The notes under the pieces: generated by a model
Seen by the model: the letters and a program-made list of their open reading frames with translations, nothing else
Told to the model about the DNA's origin: nothing
Database searches by the model: none
In this document: one piece after another, positions 1 to 7,101 of the stretch
Layout: every line of letters begins with the position of its first letter
How positions within the stretch are numbered: the stretch's first letter is position 1
Position numbers and translations under genes: made by a program
Assembly (NCBI GenBank): GCA_964552675.1
Contig: CAZKHJ010000002.1
Location: forward strand, 1 to 64,000
DNA length: 64,000 bases
Direction: 5' to 3'
DNA from: Sulfurimicrobium sp964552675
GTDB lineage: Bacteria > Pseudomonadota > Gammaproteobacteria > Burkholderiales > Sulfuricellaceae

Positions 1-644
1 ACGATGGCGGTCTTGCCCACGCCGGGCTCGCCGATCAGCACCGGGTTGTTCTTGGTGCGGCGCTGCAGCACCTGGATCGCGCGGCGGATCTCGTCATCAC
101 GGCCAATGACCGGGTCGAGCTTGCCCATGCGGGCGCGCTCGGTGAGATCGAGGGTGTATTTCTTCAGCGCCTCGCGCTGGCCTTCGGCTTCCTGACTTTG
201 CACGTTTTCACCGCCGCGCACCGCATTGATGGCCTGTTCCAGATGGGCCCTGTCCACCCCGTTCTCGCGCAGCAGGCGCCCGGTTTCGCCCTTGTCCTGC
301 GCTGCCGCCAGCAGGAACAGCTCGCTGGCGATGAACTGGTCGCCGCGCTTCTGCGCGTCCTTGTCGGTGAGATTGAGCAGGTTGCCCAGATCGCGCGAAA
401 TGCTCACCTCGCCGCCGTGTCCTTCCACCTTGGGCAGGCGCTCCATGGCTTTCTGCAAGGCGATCTTCAGTGCGCCGGCATTGGCCCCGGCGCGCTGCAG
501 CAGCGAAGCCGCGCCATCGTCCTGTTCCAGCAGCGCCAGCAGCAGGTGCTGCGGCTCGATGAACTGGCTATCCAGGCCGACGGCCAGGCTCTGGGCATCG
601 CTGATGGCCTGCTGGAACTTGGTGGTAAACTTGTCAAAACGCAT
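1..644 (-). CDS. clpB: ATP-dependent disaggregase ClpB, N-terminal part (cut by window edge)
   Basis: ClpB is the Hsp100 AAA+ chaperone that pulls polypeptides out of aggregates together with DnaK/DnaJ/GrpE in the cytoplasm. About 214 residues are visible. The protein opens MRFDKFTTKFQQAISDAQSL, continues through the two Clp-N repeats (roughly residues 1-145), and reaches the first Walker A motif GEPGVGKTA just before the window edge. The rest of nucleotide-binding domain 1, the middle coiled coil and domain 2 lie outside. The ATG at 644 is the natural start: it gives the family N-terminus and sits about 20 bases downstream of the predicted heat-shock transcription start. Identity is secure; only the 5' third can be checked here. 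Confidence 0.95.
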   Translation of the reverse strand, partial: MRFDKFTTKFQQAISDAQSLAVGLDSQFIEPQHLLLALLEQDDGAASLLQRAGANAGALKIALQKAMERLPKVEGHGGEVSISRDLGNLLNLTDKDAQKRGDQFIASELFLLAAAQDKGETGRLLRENGVDRAHLEQAINAVRGGENVQSQEAEGQREALKKYTLDLTERARMGKLDPVIGRDDEIRRAIQVLQRRTKNNPVLIGEPGVGKTAI

Positions 645-673
645 GGCATTGTCCTCGCAATGAATTAACCCCT

Positions 674-702
674 ACTTGGGGGAGGGCCGGACAAATTTCA
701 AG
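674..702 (-). promoter_or_regulatory. Heat-shock sigma-32 type promoter of clpB
   Basis: On the minus strand CTTGAAA (696-702) is followed after 14 bases by CCCCAAGT (674-681). This closely matches the known sigma-32 pattern CTTGAAA, N11-16, CCCCATNT. The predicted start point is about 20 bases upstream of the clpB ATG, and clpB is a classical sigma-32 gene. Read by eye. Confidence 0.75.
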
Positions 703-786
703 CAAGCCCCTATAGTCCATCCGTGCCATAACACCCGTCTTCTGTTTGCGGTAAACTTCTGAACAGGAAGGCAAACGGGAAAGAAC

Positions 787-1548
787 GTGGCAAAACGAGG
801 ACTGCCCCTGGCTGGTGCATGGCTGGTGCTGCTGATGTGGCTGGGCGCAGCCTGCGCAGCGCCCCCTGCCGCCCTCTCGCTCTCCGGCAACATCGAGGTG
901 CCGCTGCGCACCTACCCGGCCCAGGGCAATACGCTGCTGCTATGGTTTGTCTGCGACGAGGGGCATAGCGCCAACGAAGCGCGCACGGCAAAAGAACTGG
1001 CGGCGCTGGGTTATGAAACCTGGTTCCCGGATATGCTCGACGCCCATTTCCTGCCCATCCTGCCCAGCAGCCTGGAACAGCTGCCGCCGGAAGAAATCCA
1101 GGGAATCATCACCCAAGCCATCAAGCTGAGCGGCAAGAAAATCGTGCTCATCACCGCCGGCCACGGCGCCACGCCCATCCTGCGCGGCGCCAAAGCCTGG
1201 CAGGACGAGGCCACGGAGCAAGGCCGGAGCGCCCTCGCCGGCGCCATCCTGTTCTACCCTGACTTATATTCCGTGGCACCCGCGCCCGGCGTGGAAGCGC
1301 AATATCACGCCATCGTCGCCCAGACCCGCTTGCCGCTGTTCATCTACCAGGGACAATTGTCGCCGGGACGCTGGTGGCTGGAACACCTCAAGGTGGAATT
1401 TGCCCGTGGCGGCACCAAGGCAAAAAGCCAGGTTCTGCCAAAAGTGCGCAGCCACTTCTATGTTCGCCCGGATACCACGGCGGAAGAAAACGCCATGGCG
1501 GAAAAGCTGCCGGCACTGGTGCTGGATGCACTCAAATCACTGGAATGA
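787..1548 (+). CDS. Exported alpha/beta-hydrolase-like protein (possibly DUF3530)
   Basis: 253 residues from a GTG start. A hydrophobic N-terminal segment ends in AAC-A-like residues near position 25, so the product is probably exported. The body has alternating hydrophobic strands typical of an alpha/beta-hydrolase fold (LLLWFVCDEGHS, KKIVLITAGHGATPIL), but the nucleophile elbow reads GHG where hydrolases have GHSxG, so catalytic activity is doubtful. It resembles DUF3530-type proteins of betaproteobacteria; this assignment is from memory only. Its stop overlaps an ATG of the downstream TlpA-like gene (ATGA at 1545-1548), suggesting translational coupling and a shared envelope role. Confidence 0.6.
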   Translation: MAKRGLPLAGAWLVLLMWLGAACAAPPAALSLSGNIEVPLRTYPAQGNTLLLWFVCDEGHSANEARTAKELAALGYETWFPDMLDAHFLPILPSSLEQLPPEEIQGIITQAIKLSGKKIVLITAGHGATPILRGAKAWQDEATEQGRSALAGAILFYPDLYSVAPAPGVEAQYHAIVAQTRLPLFIYQGQLSPGRWWLEHLKVEFARGGTKAKSQVLPKVRSHFYVRPDTTAEENAMAEKLPALVLDALKSLE

Positions 1549-1553
1549 TCACC

Positions 1554-2051
1554 ATGAAAAAACTTCTGCTCGGCCTATGCTGCCTGTTGCTCCTTGCCTC
1601 CGCCCAGGCCCATGAGCTCAAGGCCTGGAAAGGCGGCGCAACCCCACCCCTGGCGCTGAAAGACCTCGGCGGCAAGACCCACAAGCTGGAAGACTATCGC
1701 GGCAAGGTGGTGATGGTGCAGTTCTGGGCTACCTGGTGCCCGCCCTGCCTCAAGGAAATGCCCGCCATGCAACGCCTGGAAAAGAAAATGGCCGGCAAGC
1801 CATTCGTCATCCTGGCCGTCAACATGGGCGAAAGCGAAAAGGAAGTGCGCGAATTCGTGAACAGGATGCAGGTCGGCTTCACCGTGCTGATGGACGAGGA
1901 AGGCAAGGGCGTGGGCGACTGGAAAGTGTTCGTCGCCCCCTCCACCTTCCTGCTCGACCCCCAGGGCAACATCCGCCACACCTTGCAGGGCGGCGCGGAA
2001 TGGGATGAACCGGTGTACCTCAAGGCGATCGGCGAGATGCTGCCGAAGTAG
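1554..2051 (+). CDS. TlpA-family thiol-disulfide protein
   Basis: 165 residues with a clear signal peptide (MKKLLLGLCCLLLLASAQAH) and a thioredoxin fold carrying the redox motif WCPPC (cysteines 62 and 65). Periplasmic TlpA/ResA-like proteins keep cysteines reduced, for example during cytochrome c or copper-centre maturation; the client here is unknown. Two starts are possible: the ATG at 1554, which gives the clean signal peptide, and an in-frame ATG at 1545 that overlaps the stop of the upstream gene as ATGA and adds only three residues. The TlpA-family assignment is secure; the specific role is inferred. Confidence 0.88.
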   Translation: MKKLLLGLCCLLLLASAQAHELKAWKGGATPPLALKDLGGKTHKLEDYRGKVVMVQFWATWCPPCLKEMPAMQRLEKKMAGKPFVILAVNMGESEKEVREFVNRMQVGFTVLMDEEGKGVGDWKVFVAPSTFLLDPQGNIRHTLQGGAEWDEPVYLKAIGEMLPK

Positions 2052-2060
2052 GCCGGCGGT

Positions 2061-2327
2061 TTACTGGCGCGTATCGCGCGCCCAGACCCTTTTCATCACC
2101 CCCACGGCCAGAACATCCATCACCGCCGCGACGATAAAGGCAATCCCCAGAATCGGGGCGATTTCGGGTGGAAGGAAATTCGGCTCGCCCAGCAGCAGCC
2201 ACAACCCGCCCGCGCCGAACACCAGCGCCGAGCCATACACGGCATTCGCCACGATCTGGCGCGACTTCTCCAGCCCCGCCTTCATGTTGTTCTCTGCCGG
2301 TTTGCCAACCTTGGTAAAATCCCGCAT
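2061..2327 (-). CDS. Small two-helix membrane protein, unknown function
   Basis: 88 residues. After a charged N-terminus (MRDFTKVGKPAENNMKAG) there are two hydrophobic segments (about residues 29-47 and 55-78), ending in a basic tail, so an inner-membrane hairpin is likely. A good ribosome-binding site (GGAGGAAG) precedes the ATG at 2327. The gene runs convergently to the TlpA-like gene (9 bases between stops) and divergently from nadC (39 bases). I do not recognise a family; small proteins of this kind are common near nadC in betaproteobacteria, but no function should be assumed. Confidence 0.65.
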   Translation of the reverse strand: MRDFTKVGKPAENNMKAGLEKSRQIVANAVYGSALVFGAGGLWLLLGEPNFLPPEIAPILGIAFIVAAVMDVLAVGVMKRVWARDTRQ

Positions 2328-2366
2328 TTTCTTCCTCCGGTTACAATCCCATCATAGGCGAAAATC

Positions 2367-3200
2367 GTGAATCTGGCAGACTCCATCCAAACCAGCGTCA
2401 ACGCTGCCCTGGCCGAGGATATCGGCACGGGCGACCTCACCGCCGGGCTGATTCCGGCCGAAAAATCCGCCCGGGCCACGGTCATCAGCCGCCACGCCGC
2501 CGTGCTGTGCGGCACGGCATGGTTCGAGGCCTGCTTCCGCCAGCTCGATCCGGAAGTTCAGATTCAATGGCTGGCGCAGGACGGCGCTAGCGTAGCGCCC
2601 AACCAGGCCCTGTGCGAAATCACGGGCAAGGCCCGCGCCCTGCTCTCCGCCGAGCGCCCGGCGCTGAATTTCCTGCAAACCCTGTCTGCCACCGCCAGCG
2701 CCACGCGCCGCTACGTGGATGCCATCCAAGGCACCGGCGCGGTGATCATGGATACACGCAAAACCCTGCCCGGCCTGAGACTGGCGCAGAAATACGCGGT
2801 CAGGGCTGGCGGCGGCGAGAACCAGCGCACCGGGCTGTTCGACGGCATCCTGATCAAGGAAAACCACATTCTTGCCGCCGGCGGCATCGCCGCCGTGCTG
2901 GCGCAGGCCCATCACGCCGCGCCGCCCGGCGTCCCGGTGCAGATCGAAGTGGAGAATCTGGACGAACTCGAACAGGCGCTGGCAGCAGGCGCCAGACTCA
3001 TCCTGCTCGACAACTTCAGTCTCGCTGACATGCGCCAGGCGGTCATCACCACCGCCGGGCGCGCCCAGCTCGAAGCCTCCGGCGGCATCACCCTGGAGAG
3101 CGTGCGCGCCATCGCCGAAACCGGCGTGGACCGCATCTCGATCGGCAGCCTGACCAAGGACATCCAGGCCGTCGACCTGTCCATGCGTGTCGTGCTGTAG
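2367..3200 (+). CDS. nadC: Nicotinate-nucleotide pyrophosphorylase (quinolinate phosphoribosyltransferase)
   Basis: 277 residues, normal family length. The enzyme converts quinolinate and PRPP to nicotinate mononucleotide, CO2 and pyrophosphate in de novo NAD synthesis. Recognisable family segments are the N-terminal EDIGTGDLTAGLIP, the basic active-site stretch DTRKTLPGLRLAQKYAV, then GGGENQRTGLFDGILIKENH, IEVENLDELEQAL and the C-terminal barrel strands EASGGITLESV and DRISIGSLTKD. The start is GTG at 2367; no in-frame ATG gives the usual N-terminus. nadA and nadB are not nearby. Confidence 0.95.
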   Translation: MNLADSIQTSVNAALAEDIGTGDLTAGLIPAEKSARATVISRHAAVLCGTAWFEACFRQLDPEVQIQWLAQDGASVAPNQALCEITGKARALLSAERPALNFLQTLSATASATRRYVDAIQGTGAVIMDTRKTLPGLRLAQKYAVRAGGGENQRTGLFDGILIKENHILAAGGIAAVLAQAHHAAPPGVPVQIEVENLDELEQALAAGARLILLDNFSLADMRQAVITTAGRAQLEASGGITLESVRAIAETGVDRISIGSLTKDIQAVDLSMRVVL

Positions 3201-3216
3201 GGCAGGAAAACATTGA

Positions 3217-3342
3217 ACCGCAGAGGCGCAAAGGCGCAGAGCAATACGAACAGCCTGCTCCCACTTGCCGTATCAGGAGATACTGCATGGGACAAGCAAG
3301 GCTCAAGTCATGTTTTTCTTCGCGCCTTTGCGCCTTTGCGGT
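3217..3342. repeat. Inverted pair of a 25-base GCAGAGGCGCAAAGGCGC repeat
   Basis: A 25-base unit at 3217-3241 is matched in inverted orientation at 3318-3342 with 22 of 25 bases, 76 bases apart, between nadC and the DMT permease. A third copy, identical to the first over 25 bases, lies at 63738-63762. The arms could form a long hairpin. Confidence 0.8.
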
Positions 3343-3355
3343 TGAGTTTGCACCC

Positions 3356-4204
3356 ATGACCTCTTCCTGGATGATCGTTGCCGGCATCCTGTTCAGCTGC
3401 ATGGGGGTATTCGTCAAGCTCGGGGCGCAGTATTTCTCCAGCGCCGAGCTGGTGTTCTACCGTTCCCTGTTCGGCCTGCTGGTGATTTACCTCATCATCA
3501 AGGCCCAGGGCCTGCCGCTCGCCACGCCCCACTGGAAAATGCACCTGTGGCGCGGCCTGTCCGGCTTCATCGCCCTGATGCTGTTCTTCTACGCCATCAG
3601 CGCCCTGCCGCTGGCCACCGCCATCACCCTCAACTACACCTCGCCGCTGTTCCTCGCCCTGTTCACCGTGGCCATCCTCAAGGAAAAGCCTGGCTGGCTG
3701 CTGGTGCTCGCCACCGTGGTGGGGTTCATCGGCGTGGTATTGCTGTTGCGCCCGACCCTGCACGCCGAGCAGATCACGGCCGGGTTGCTGGGCCTGGCAT
3801 CGGGTTTTCTCGCCGGCATCGCCTATCTCAACGTCAAACAGCTGGGCGCGCTGGGCGAACCGGAGTGGCGCGTGGTGTTCTATTTCACCCTGCTCTCCAC
3901 CATCGGCGGGGGACTGTGGATGGCGTTCCATACCTTCCACGCACTCACCCTGCGCAGCTTTCTCATCCTCGCCGGCATGGGCACCACCGCCACCCTGGCC
4001 CAGCTCGCCATGACCCGCGCCTACCGCACCGGCAAGACCCTGGTGGTCGGCAGCCTGGCCTACAGCACGGTGATTTTCGCCAGCCTGTGGGGCATCCTGC
4101 TGTGGCAGGAAATCCTTTCGCCCCTGAGCTGGCTGGCGATTGCGCTGATCGTCATGAGCGGGTTGATCAGTCTCAGGGCCAGCCCGCGCCTGCCAACAAT
4201 TTAA
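3356..4204 (+). CDS. DMT-superfamily EamA transporter
   Basis: 282 residues from the ATG at 3356 (MTSSWMIVAGILFSCMGVFV). The frame is open further upstream, but that part is the inverted repeat and is unlikely to be coding. About ten hydrophobic helices form two tandem EamA repeats, the drug/metabolite transporter layout. Typical features are the early GxxVKLG turn, the FYRSLFG helix, the PLATAITLNYTSPLF motif in the first half and LAQLAMTRAYRTGKT in the second. Substrates of this family include amino acids, purines and drugs and cannot be predicted here. It ends convergently, overlapping the stop of the sensor kinase gene by a few bases. Confidence 0.88.
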   Translation: MTSSWMIVAGILFSCMGVFVKLGAQYFSSAELVFYRSLFGLLVIYLIIKAQGLPLATPHWKMHLWRGLSGFIALMLFFYAISALPLATAITLNYTSPLFLALFTVAILKEKPGWLLVLATVVGFIGVVLLLRPTLHAEQITAGLLGLASGFLAGIAYLNVKQLGALGEPEWRVVFYFTLLSTIGGGLWMAFHTFHALTLRSFLILAGMGTTATLAQLAMTRAYRTGKTLVVGSLAYSTVIFASLWGILLWQEILSPLSWLAIALIVMSGLISLRASPRLPTI

Positions 4205-5334
4205 TGGTCTGTGCGCCGGACCGGAAGGCGGATCTCGACGCACAAGCCGCCACCGGCGCGATTGAGGGCACGTACCGTCCCGCCATGGGCCTCGATAACC
4301 CGCCGCGCGATGGCCAGCCCGAGGCCATGCCCTTCAGCGGTAGACGCTGCCCCCCCGCCGCGAAAAAATGGCTCGAAGATCGCGTCCAGCTCCTTCTCTG
4401 GCACCCCGGGCCCATGGTCCAGAACAGTAAGCAGCAAATCGTCCTGGCCACTGAGATGAGCATCCACCGCCACCCTGCTGCCTTCAGGGGTATGCCTCAG
4501 CGCATTACGCACCACATTTTCCAGCGCGCGATGCAGCAATGCCGCGTCGCCCTTGACAAACACTTCATCGCACCCGGGAAACTCCACCGCTCTCCCGCTG
4601 GATTCAGCCTCGAAACGAGCATCGTCCACAATTCCGGAAATCAGCTCTCCCATATTGATCTCTTCTTCCATCACACCCATCACACCCGCTTCGAGCCGCG
4701 AAAGCGTCAACAATTCTCCCACCAGTTTTTCCATTCGCTCGCTTTCGCGTTCGATACGCTCCAGGGAAAGCTGCAGCTTGTCAGGCTGCTGTCGCGCCAG
4801 GCCAATTGCGGCTTGCAGCCTGGCCAGGGGGGAGCGCAATTCATGCGAAACATCATGCAGCAAGCGGCGCTGGCCGTCGATCAGGGCATTCAGGTGGCTG
4901 GCCATGCGGTCGAAATTACGCCCAAGGTCGGCCAGCTCATCGCGCCGCTGCCCCATGGAAGGCCCGAGGCGCACCGCCAGGTCGCCCCCGACCATGGCTT
5001 CGAAGGCCGAGCGCAGGCTGCGGATCGGTTTGGAGAAATACCAGCCCAGCAGCGCGGCGAAAATCAGGCTGGCCAGCAGCGTCGCCACCAGCGGCACAAC
5101 GGGAACGAAGGGAAAGCCGGGGCGGGAAAGCCCGCCCCGGCGCAGGAACCGGCCGGGTGGGAATGGCCTGCCCTCGAACCGGAGCTCCGGACGGGGTGGG
5201 GAACCCCGGTCCAGTTGGGCCACCCTTTCTTCCTGCGCGCGGTGGCCCAGCCAGAAGGTGGTGCTGATCGCCGCAATGGAGGTCAACTGCGCCAGCCAGA
5301 TGAAAAAGAAAAATTTCCAGAATAGCCGGCCCAT
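4201..5334 (-). CDS. cpxA: CpxA-like sensor histidine kinase
   Basis: 377 residues from the ATG at 5334, two bases after the stop of the response regulator and preceded by AAGGAG. Layout: TM1 (about 7-28), a short Pro/Arg-rich periplasmic loop, TM2 (about 75-97), HAMP, a HisKA domain with the phospho-acceptor in LLHDVSHELRSPLARL, then HATPase with the N box NVVRNALRHTP and the G motifs DHGPGVP and GHGLGLAIA. Membership of the CpxA group rests on the paired CpxR-like regulator, the adjacent CpxP-like gene and CpxR-type boxes. The periplasmic region is only about 45 residues, far shorter than the E. coli sensor domain, so signal perception may differ. Confidence 0.85.
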   Translation of the reverse strand: MGRLFWKFFFFIWLAQLTSIAAISTTFWLGHRAQEERVAQLDRGSPPRPELRFEGRPFPPGRFLRRGGLSRPGFPFVPVVPLVATLLASLIFAALLGWYFSKPIRSLRSAFEAMVGGDLAVRLGPSMGQRRDELADLGRNFDRMASHLNALIDGQRRLLHDVSHELRSPLARLQAAIGLARQQPDKLQLSLERIERESERMEKLVGELLTLSRLEAGVMGVMEEEINMGELISGIVDDARFEAESSGRAVEFPGCDEVFVKGDAALLHRALENVVRNALRHTPEGSRVAVDAHLSGQDDLLLTVLDHGPGVPEKELDAIFEPFFRGGGAASTAEGHGLGLAIARRVIEAHGGTVRALNRAGGGLCVEIRLPVRRTDH

Positions 5335-5336
5335 CC

Positions 5337-6023
5337 TTACTCCTTTATCAGCTGATAGCCCAGACGGTACACCGTCTGGATGCAGGAACGGCCGTCCGCC
5401 AGCGTGCCCAGCTTGTGGCGGATGCTGCTCAGGTGCACGTCGATGCTGCGGTCGAATCGCGCCAGAGGGCGGCCCAGCCCCTGTTCTGACAGGGTATTTT
5501 TGCTGACCGGCCGGCCAGCCTCCCGGGCCAGCACCTCCAGCAAGTTGAACTCTGTGCTGGTCAAATCCAGAGGCTTGCCTGCCCACTCCGCTTGGCGCCG
5601 CCCCGGCCACATGACCAGTTCCCCGACACCAAGCATCGCCGGCTCGCTATCGGGGTGTCCTCCCTGGGTACGCCGCAGGATGGCGCGGATGCGAGCCGTC
5701 AGCTCCCTAGGCGTGCAGGGCTTGGGCACGTAATCGTCGGCGCCCAGTTCAAGGCCGACGACGCGATCCATGTCGTCACCCCTGGCGGTAAGCATGAGCA
5801 CCGGCATGGCGCTCTTCATGCGGATGCGGCGCAAGGCTTCCACACCATTAAGGCGCGGCATCATCACGTCCAGCACAGCGATCGCATGCTGGCCGGACAG
5901 GGCCTCGGCTACCCCCGCTTCGCCGTCATGGGCCACCGACACGCCGAACCCTTCCTGCTCCAGGTATTCCTTGAGCATTTCGACCAGCTCGACATCATCA
6001 TCCACCAGCAGAACCTTGCTCAT
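5337..6023 (-). CDS. cpxR: CpxR-like OmpR-family response regulator
   Basis: 228 residues: a receiver domain (acidic pocket D8-D10, phospho-acceptor D52 in AVLDVMMP, K in DDYVPKPCTPREL) and an OmpR-type winged-helix domain (FNLLEVLAREAGRPVSKNTL, then RSIDVHLSSIRHKLG and the C-terminal YRLGYQLI). It is co-transcribed with the kinase, two bases apart. Perfect GTAAA-N5-GTAAA sites, the established CpxR recognition pattern, stand between it and the divergent CpxP-like gene, so it likely autoregulates and activates that gene in response to envelope stress. Confidence 0.88.
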   Translation of the reverse strand: MSKVLLVDDDVELVEMLKEYLEQEGFGVSVAHDGEAGVAEALSGQHAIAVLDVMMPRLNGVEALRRIRMKSAMPVLMLTARGDDMDRVVGLELGADDYVPKPCTPRELTARIRAILRRTQGGHPDSEPAMLGVGELVMWPGRRQAEWAGKPLDLTSTEFNLLEVLAREAGRPVSKNTLSEQGLGRPLARFDRSIDVHLSSIRHKLGTLADGRSCIQTVYRLGYQLIKE

Positions 6024-6105
6024 CGCGCTATATGCACCACCACATCAACAGAATGGAACGATGATAGCGAAGCCCTGCCGCAGGGGACAGTACCCGGCAG
6101 CCGGA

Positions 6106-6120
6106 TTTACATCAATTTAC
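6106..6120 (-). promoter_or_regulatory. CpxR-type box proximal to cpxR
   Basis: The minus strand reads GTAAATTGATGTAAA, a perfect GTAAA-N5-GTAAA match to the known CpxR consensus, 83 bases upstream of the cpxR start. Likely used for autoregulation. Confidence 0.7.
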
Positions 6121-6295
6121 GTCCTTCCCCGCCCCTCTCCTGGAAGCGGCAATTATTGCCGTTCGCCGCCAAAGGGCGCATTTCAGATAGGCGCCGCCTC
6201 TCCCAAAAAGCCAGGCAGGCCAAGCAGCTTGGCTGGCCGCACACACTTTCAACCACCCGAGCCAAGGAGCACAACCTCGGCCGCAGGCAACGCTC

Positions 6296-6341
6296 TTTAC
6301 ATGCTTTTACCCGGCGATAACACATGTTTACATCAGTTTTA
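6296..6341 (-). promoter_or_regulatory. Two tandem CpxR-type boxes proximal to the CpxP-like gene
   Basis: 6296-6310 reads TTTAC-ATGCT-TTTAC on the plus strand (perfect GTAAA-N5-GTAAA on minus). 6327-6341 reads TTTAC-ATCAG-TTTTA, one perfect and one imperfect half. The two units are 31 bases apart, three helical turns, and lie 78-123 bases before the CpxP-like ATG. The rest of the 395-base intergenic stretch shows no further gene. Confidence 0.7.
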
Positions 6342-6418
6342 GTCACAATTTCCTCAACGGCATGGAACCCTTCCAGCCGCCAATCATCAACGAAAAACGA
6401 TCTGACGAGGGACCTGAA

Positions 6419-6901
6419 ATGCAATCCAGAAAAACTTTCTTCCCCTTCATCCTAGCCAGCAGCATCGCGCTGGCCCTGCCTCTTGCCGCAGATGCCCGCC
6501 CCATGGCAAGTGACCATGAAAGCTGCGGCAGCCCGATGCGGATGATGGGCGAACGCGGCATGCCCGGTGGAAATCACCTGCCGCCATTCCTGCGTGGCCT
6601 GAACCTGAGCGAGGCCCAGCGCGATCAGATTTTTGACCTGATGCATGCCCAGGCGCCCGCCATGCGCGAGCAAGCCAAGGCGCTTCACAAATCACGCATG
6701 GAATTGCACCGGCTCGGCATGTCGGATGAATACAGCGAAGCCAAGGCCAAGGCGCTCGCGGAAGCAAACGCCCAGACCATGGCCAGAATGGGGCAGCTGC
6801 AAGCCAGCGCCAGCCACCAGATTTACCTGCTGCTGACGCCAGAGCAGCGCAAGCAGCTGGAAGAGCGGCAGGCGCGCCAGCAGCCGATGGATATGCCGTA
6901 A
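6419..6901 (+). CDS. CpxP/Spy-like periplasmic LTxxQ protein
   Basis: 160 residues with a signal peptide (cleavage near AADARP). The mature part is short, helical and Met/His/Gln-rich, with the two family motifs LNLSEAQRDQIFDLM and LLTPEQRKQLEE. Spy and CpxP are periplasmic chaperone/adaptor proteins; CpxP also dampens CpxA signalling. The ATG at 6419 was chosen because GAGGGA precedes it and it starts the signal peptide; the open frame upstream to 6362 has no such features. Divergent from cpxRA with CpxR-type boxes between, so probably a Cpx target. Met-rich segments (PMRMMGERGMPGG) could bind metal, a speculative point. Confidence 0.85.
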   Translation: MQSRKTFFPFILASSIALALPLAADARPMASDHESCGSPMRMMGERGMPGGNHLPPFLRGLNLSEAQRDQIFDLMHAQAPAMREQAKALHKSRMELHRLGMSDEYSEAKAKALAEANAQTMARMGQLQASASHQIYLLLTPEQRKQLEERQARQQPMDMP

Positions 6902-6949
6902 ATGCAGGCCAGCAGCAGTTCCCTGCCAATCGAGGAAGCGCTTCATGAA

Positions 6950-6967
6950 GACATGAAAATTCATGTC
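6950..6967. repeat. Short inverted repeat GACATGAA-AA-TTCATGTC
   Basis: Two 8-base arms with a 2-base centre in the 200-base gap before the sulfotransferase gene. It could be an operator half-site pair or chance; no poly-T follows, so it is not an obvious terminator. Confidence 0.4.
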
Positions 6968-7101
6968 GAATGAAAACGCCGCAACGGCTCTCCTTCAATC
7001 CCCCTTGCCACCCGCAGGGCCCGGGGTGCTTTCCCGTGCCTGTATGTCGCCGGGCCGGAGCAACCAAGAATTCAACCAATACCGAAAAAGGAACAAAGCA
7101 A

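Noticed and set aside
1374..1553. N-terminal extension of the TlpA-like gene
   Set aside because: It overlaps the upstream gene in another frame, while the signal peptide begins at 1554.
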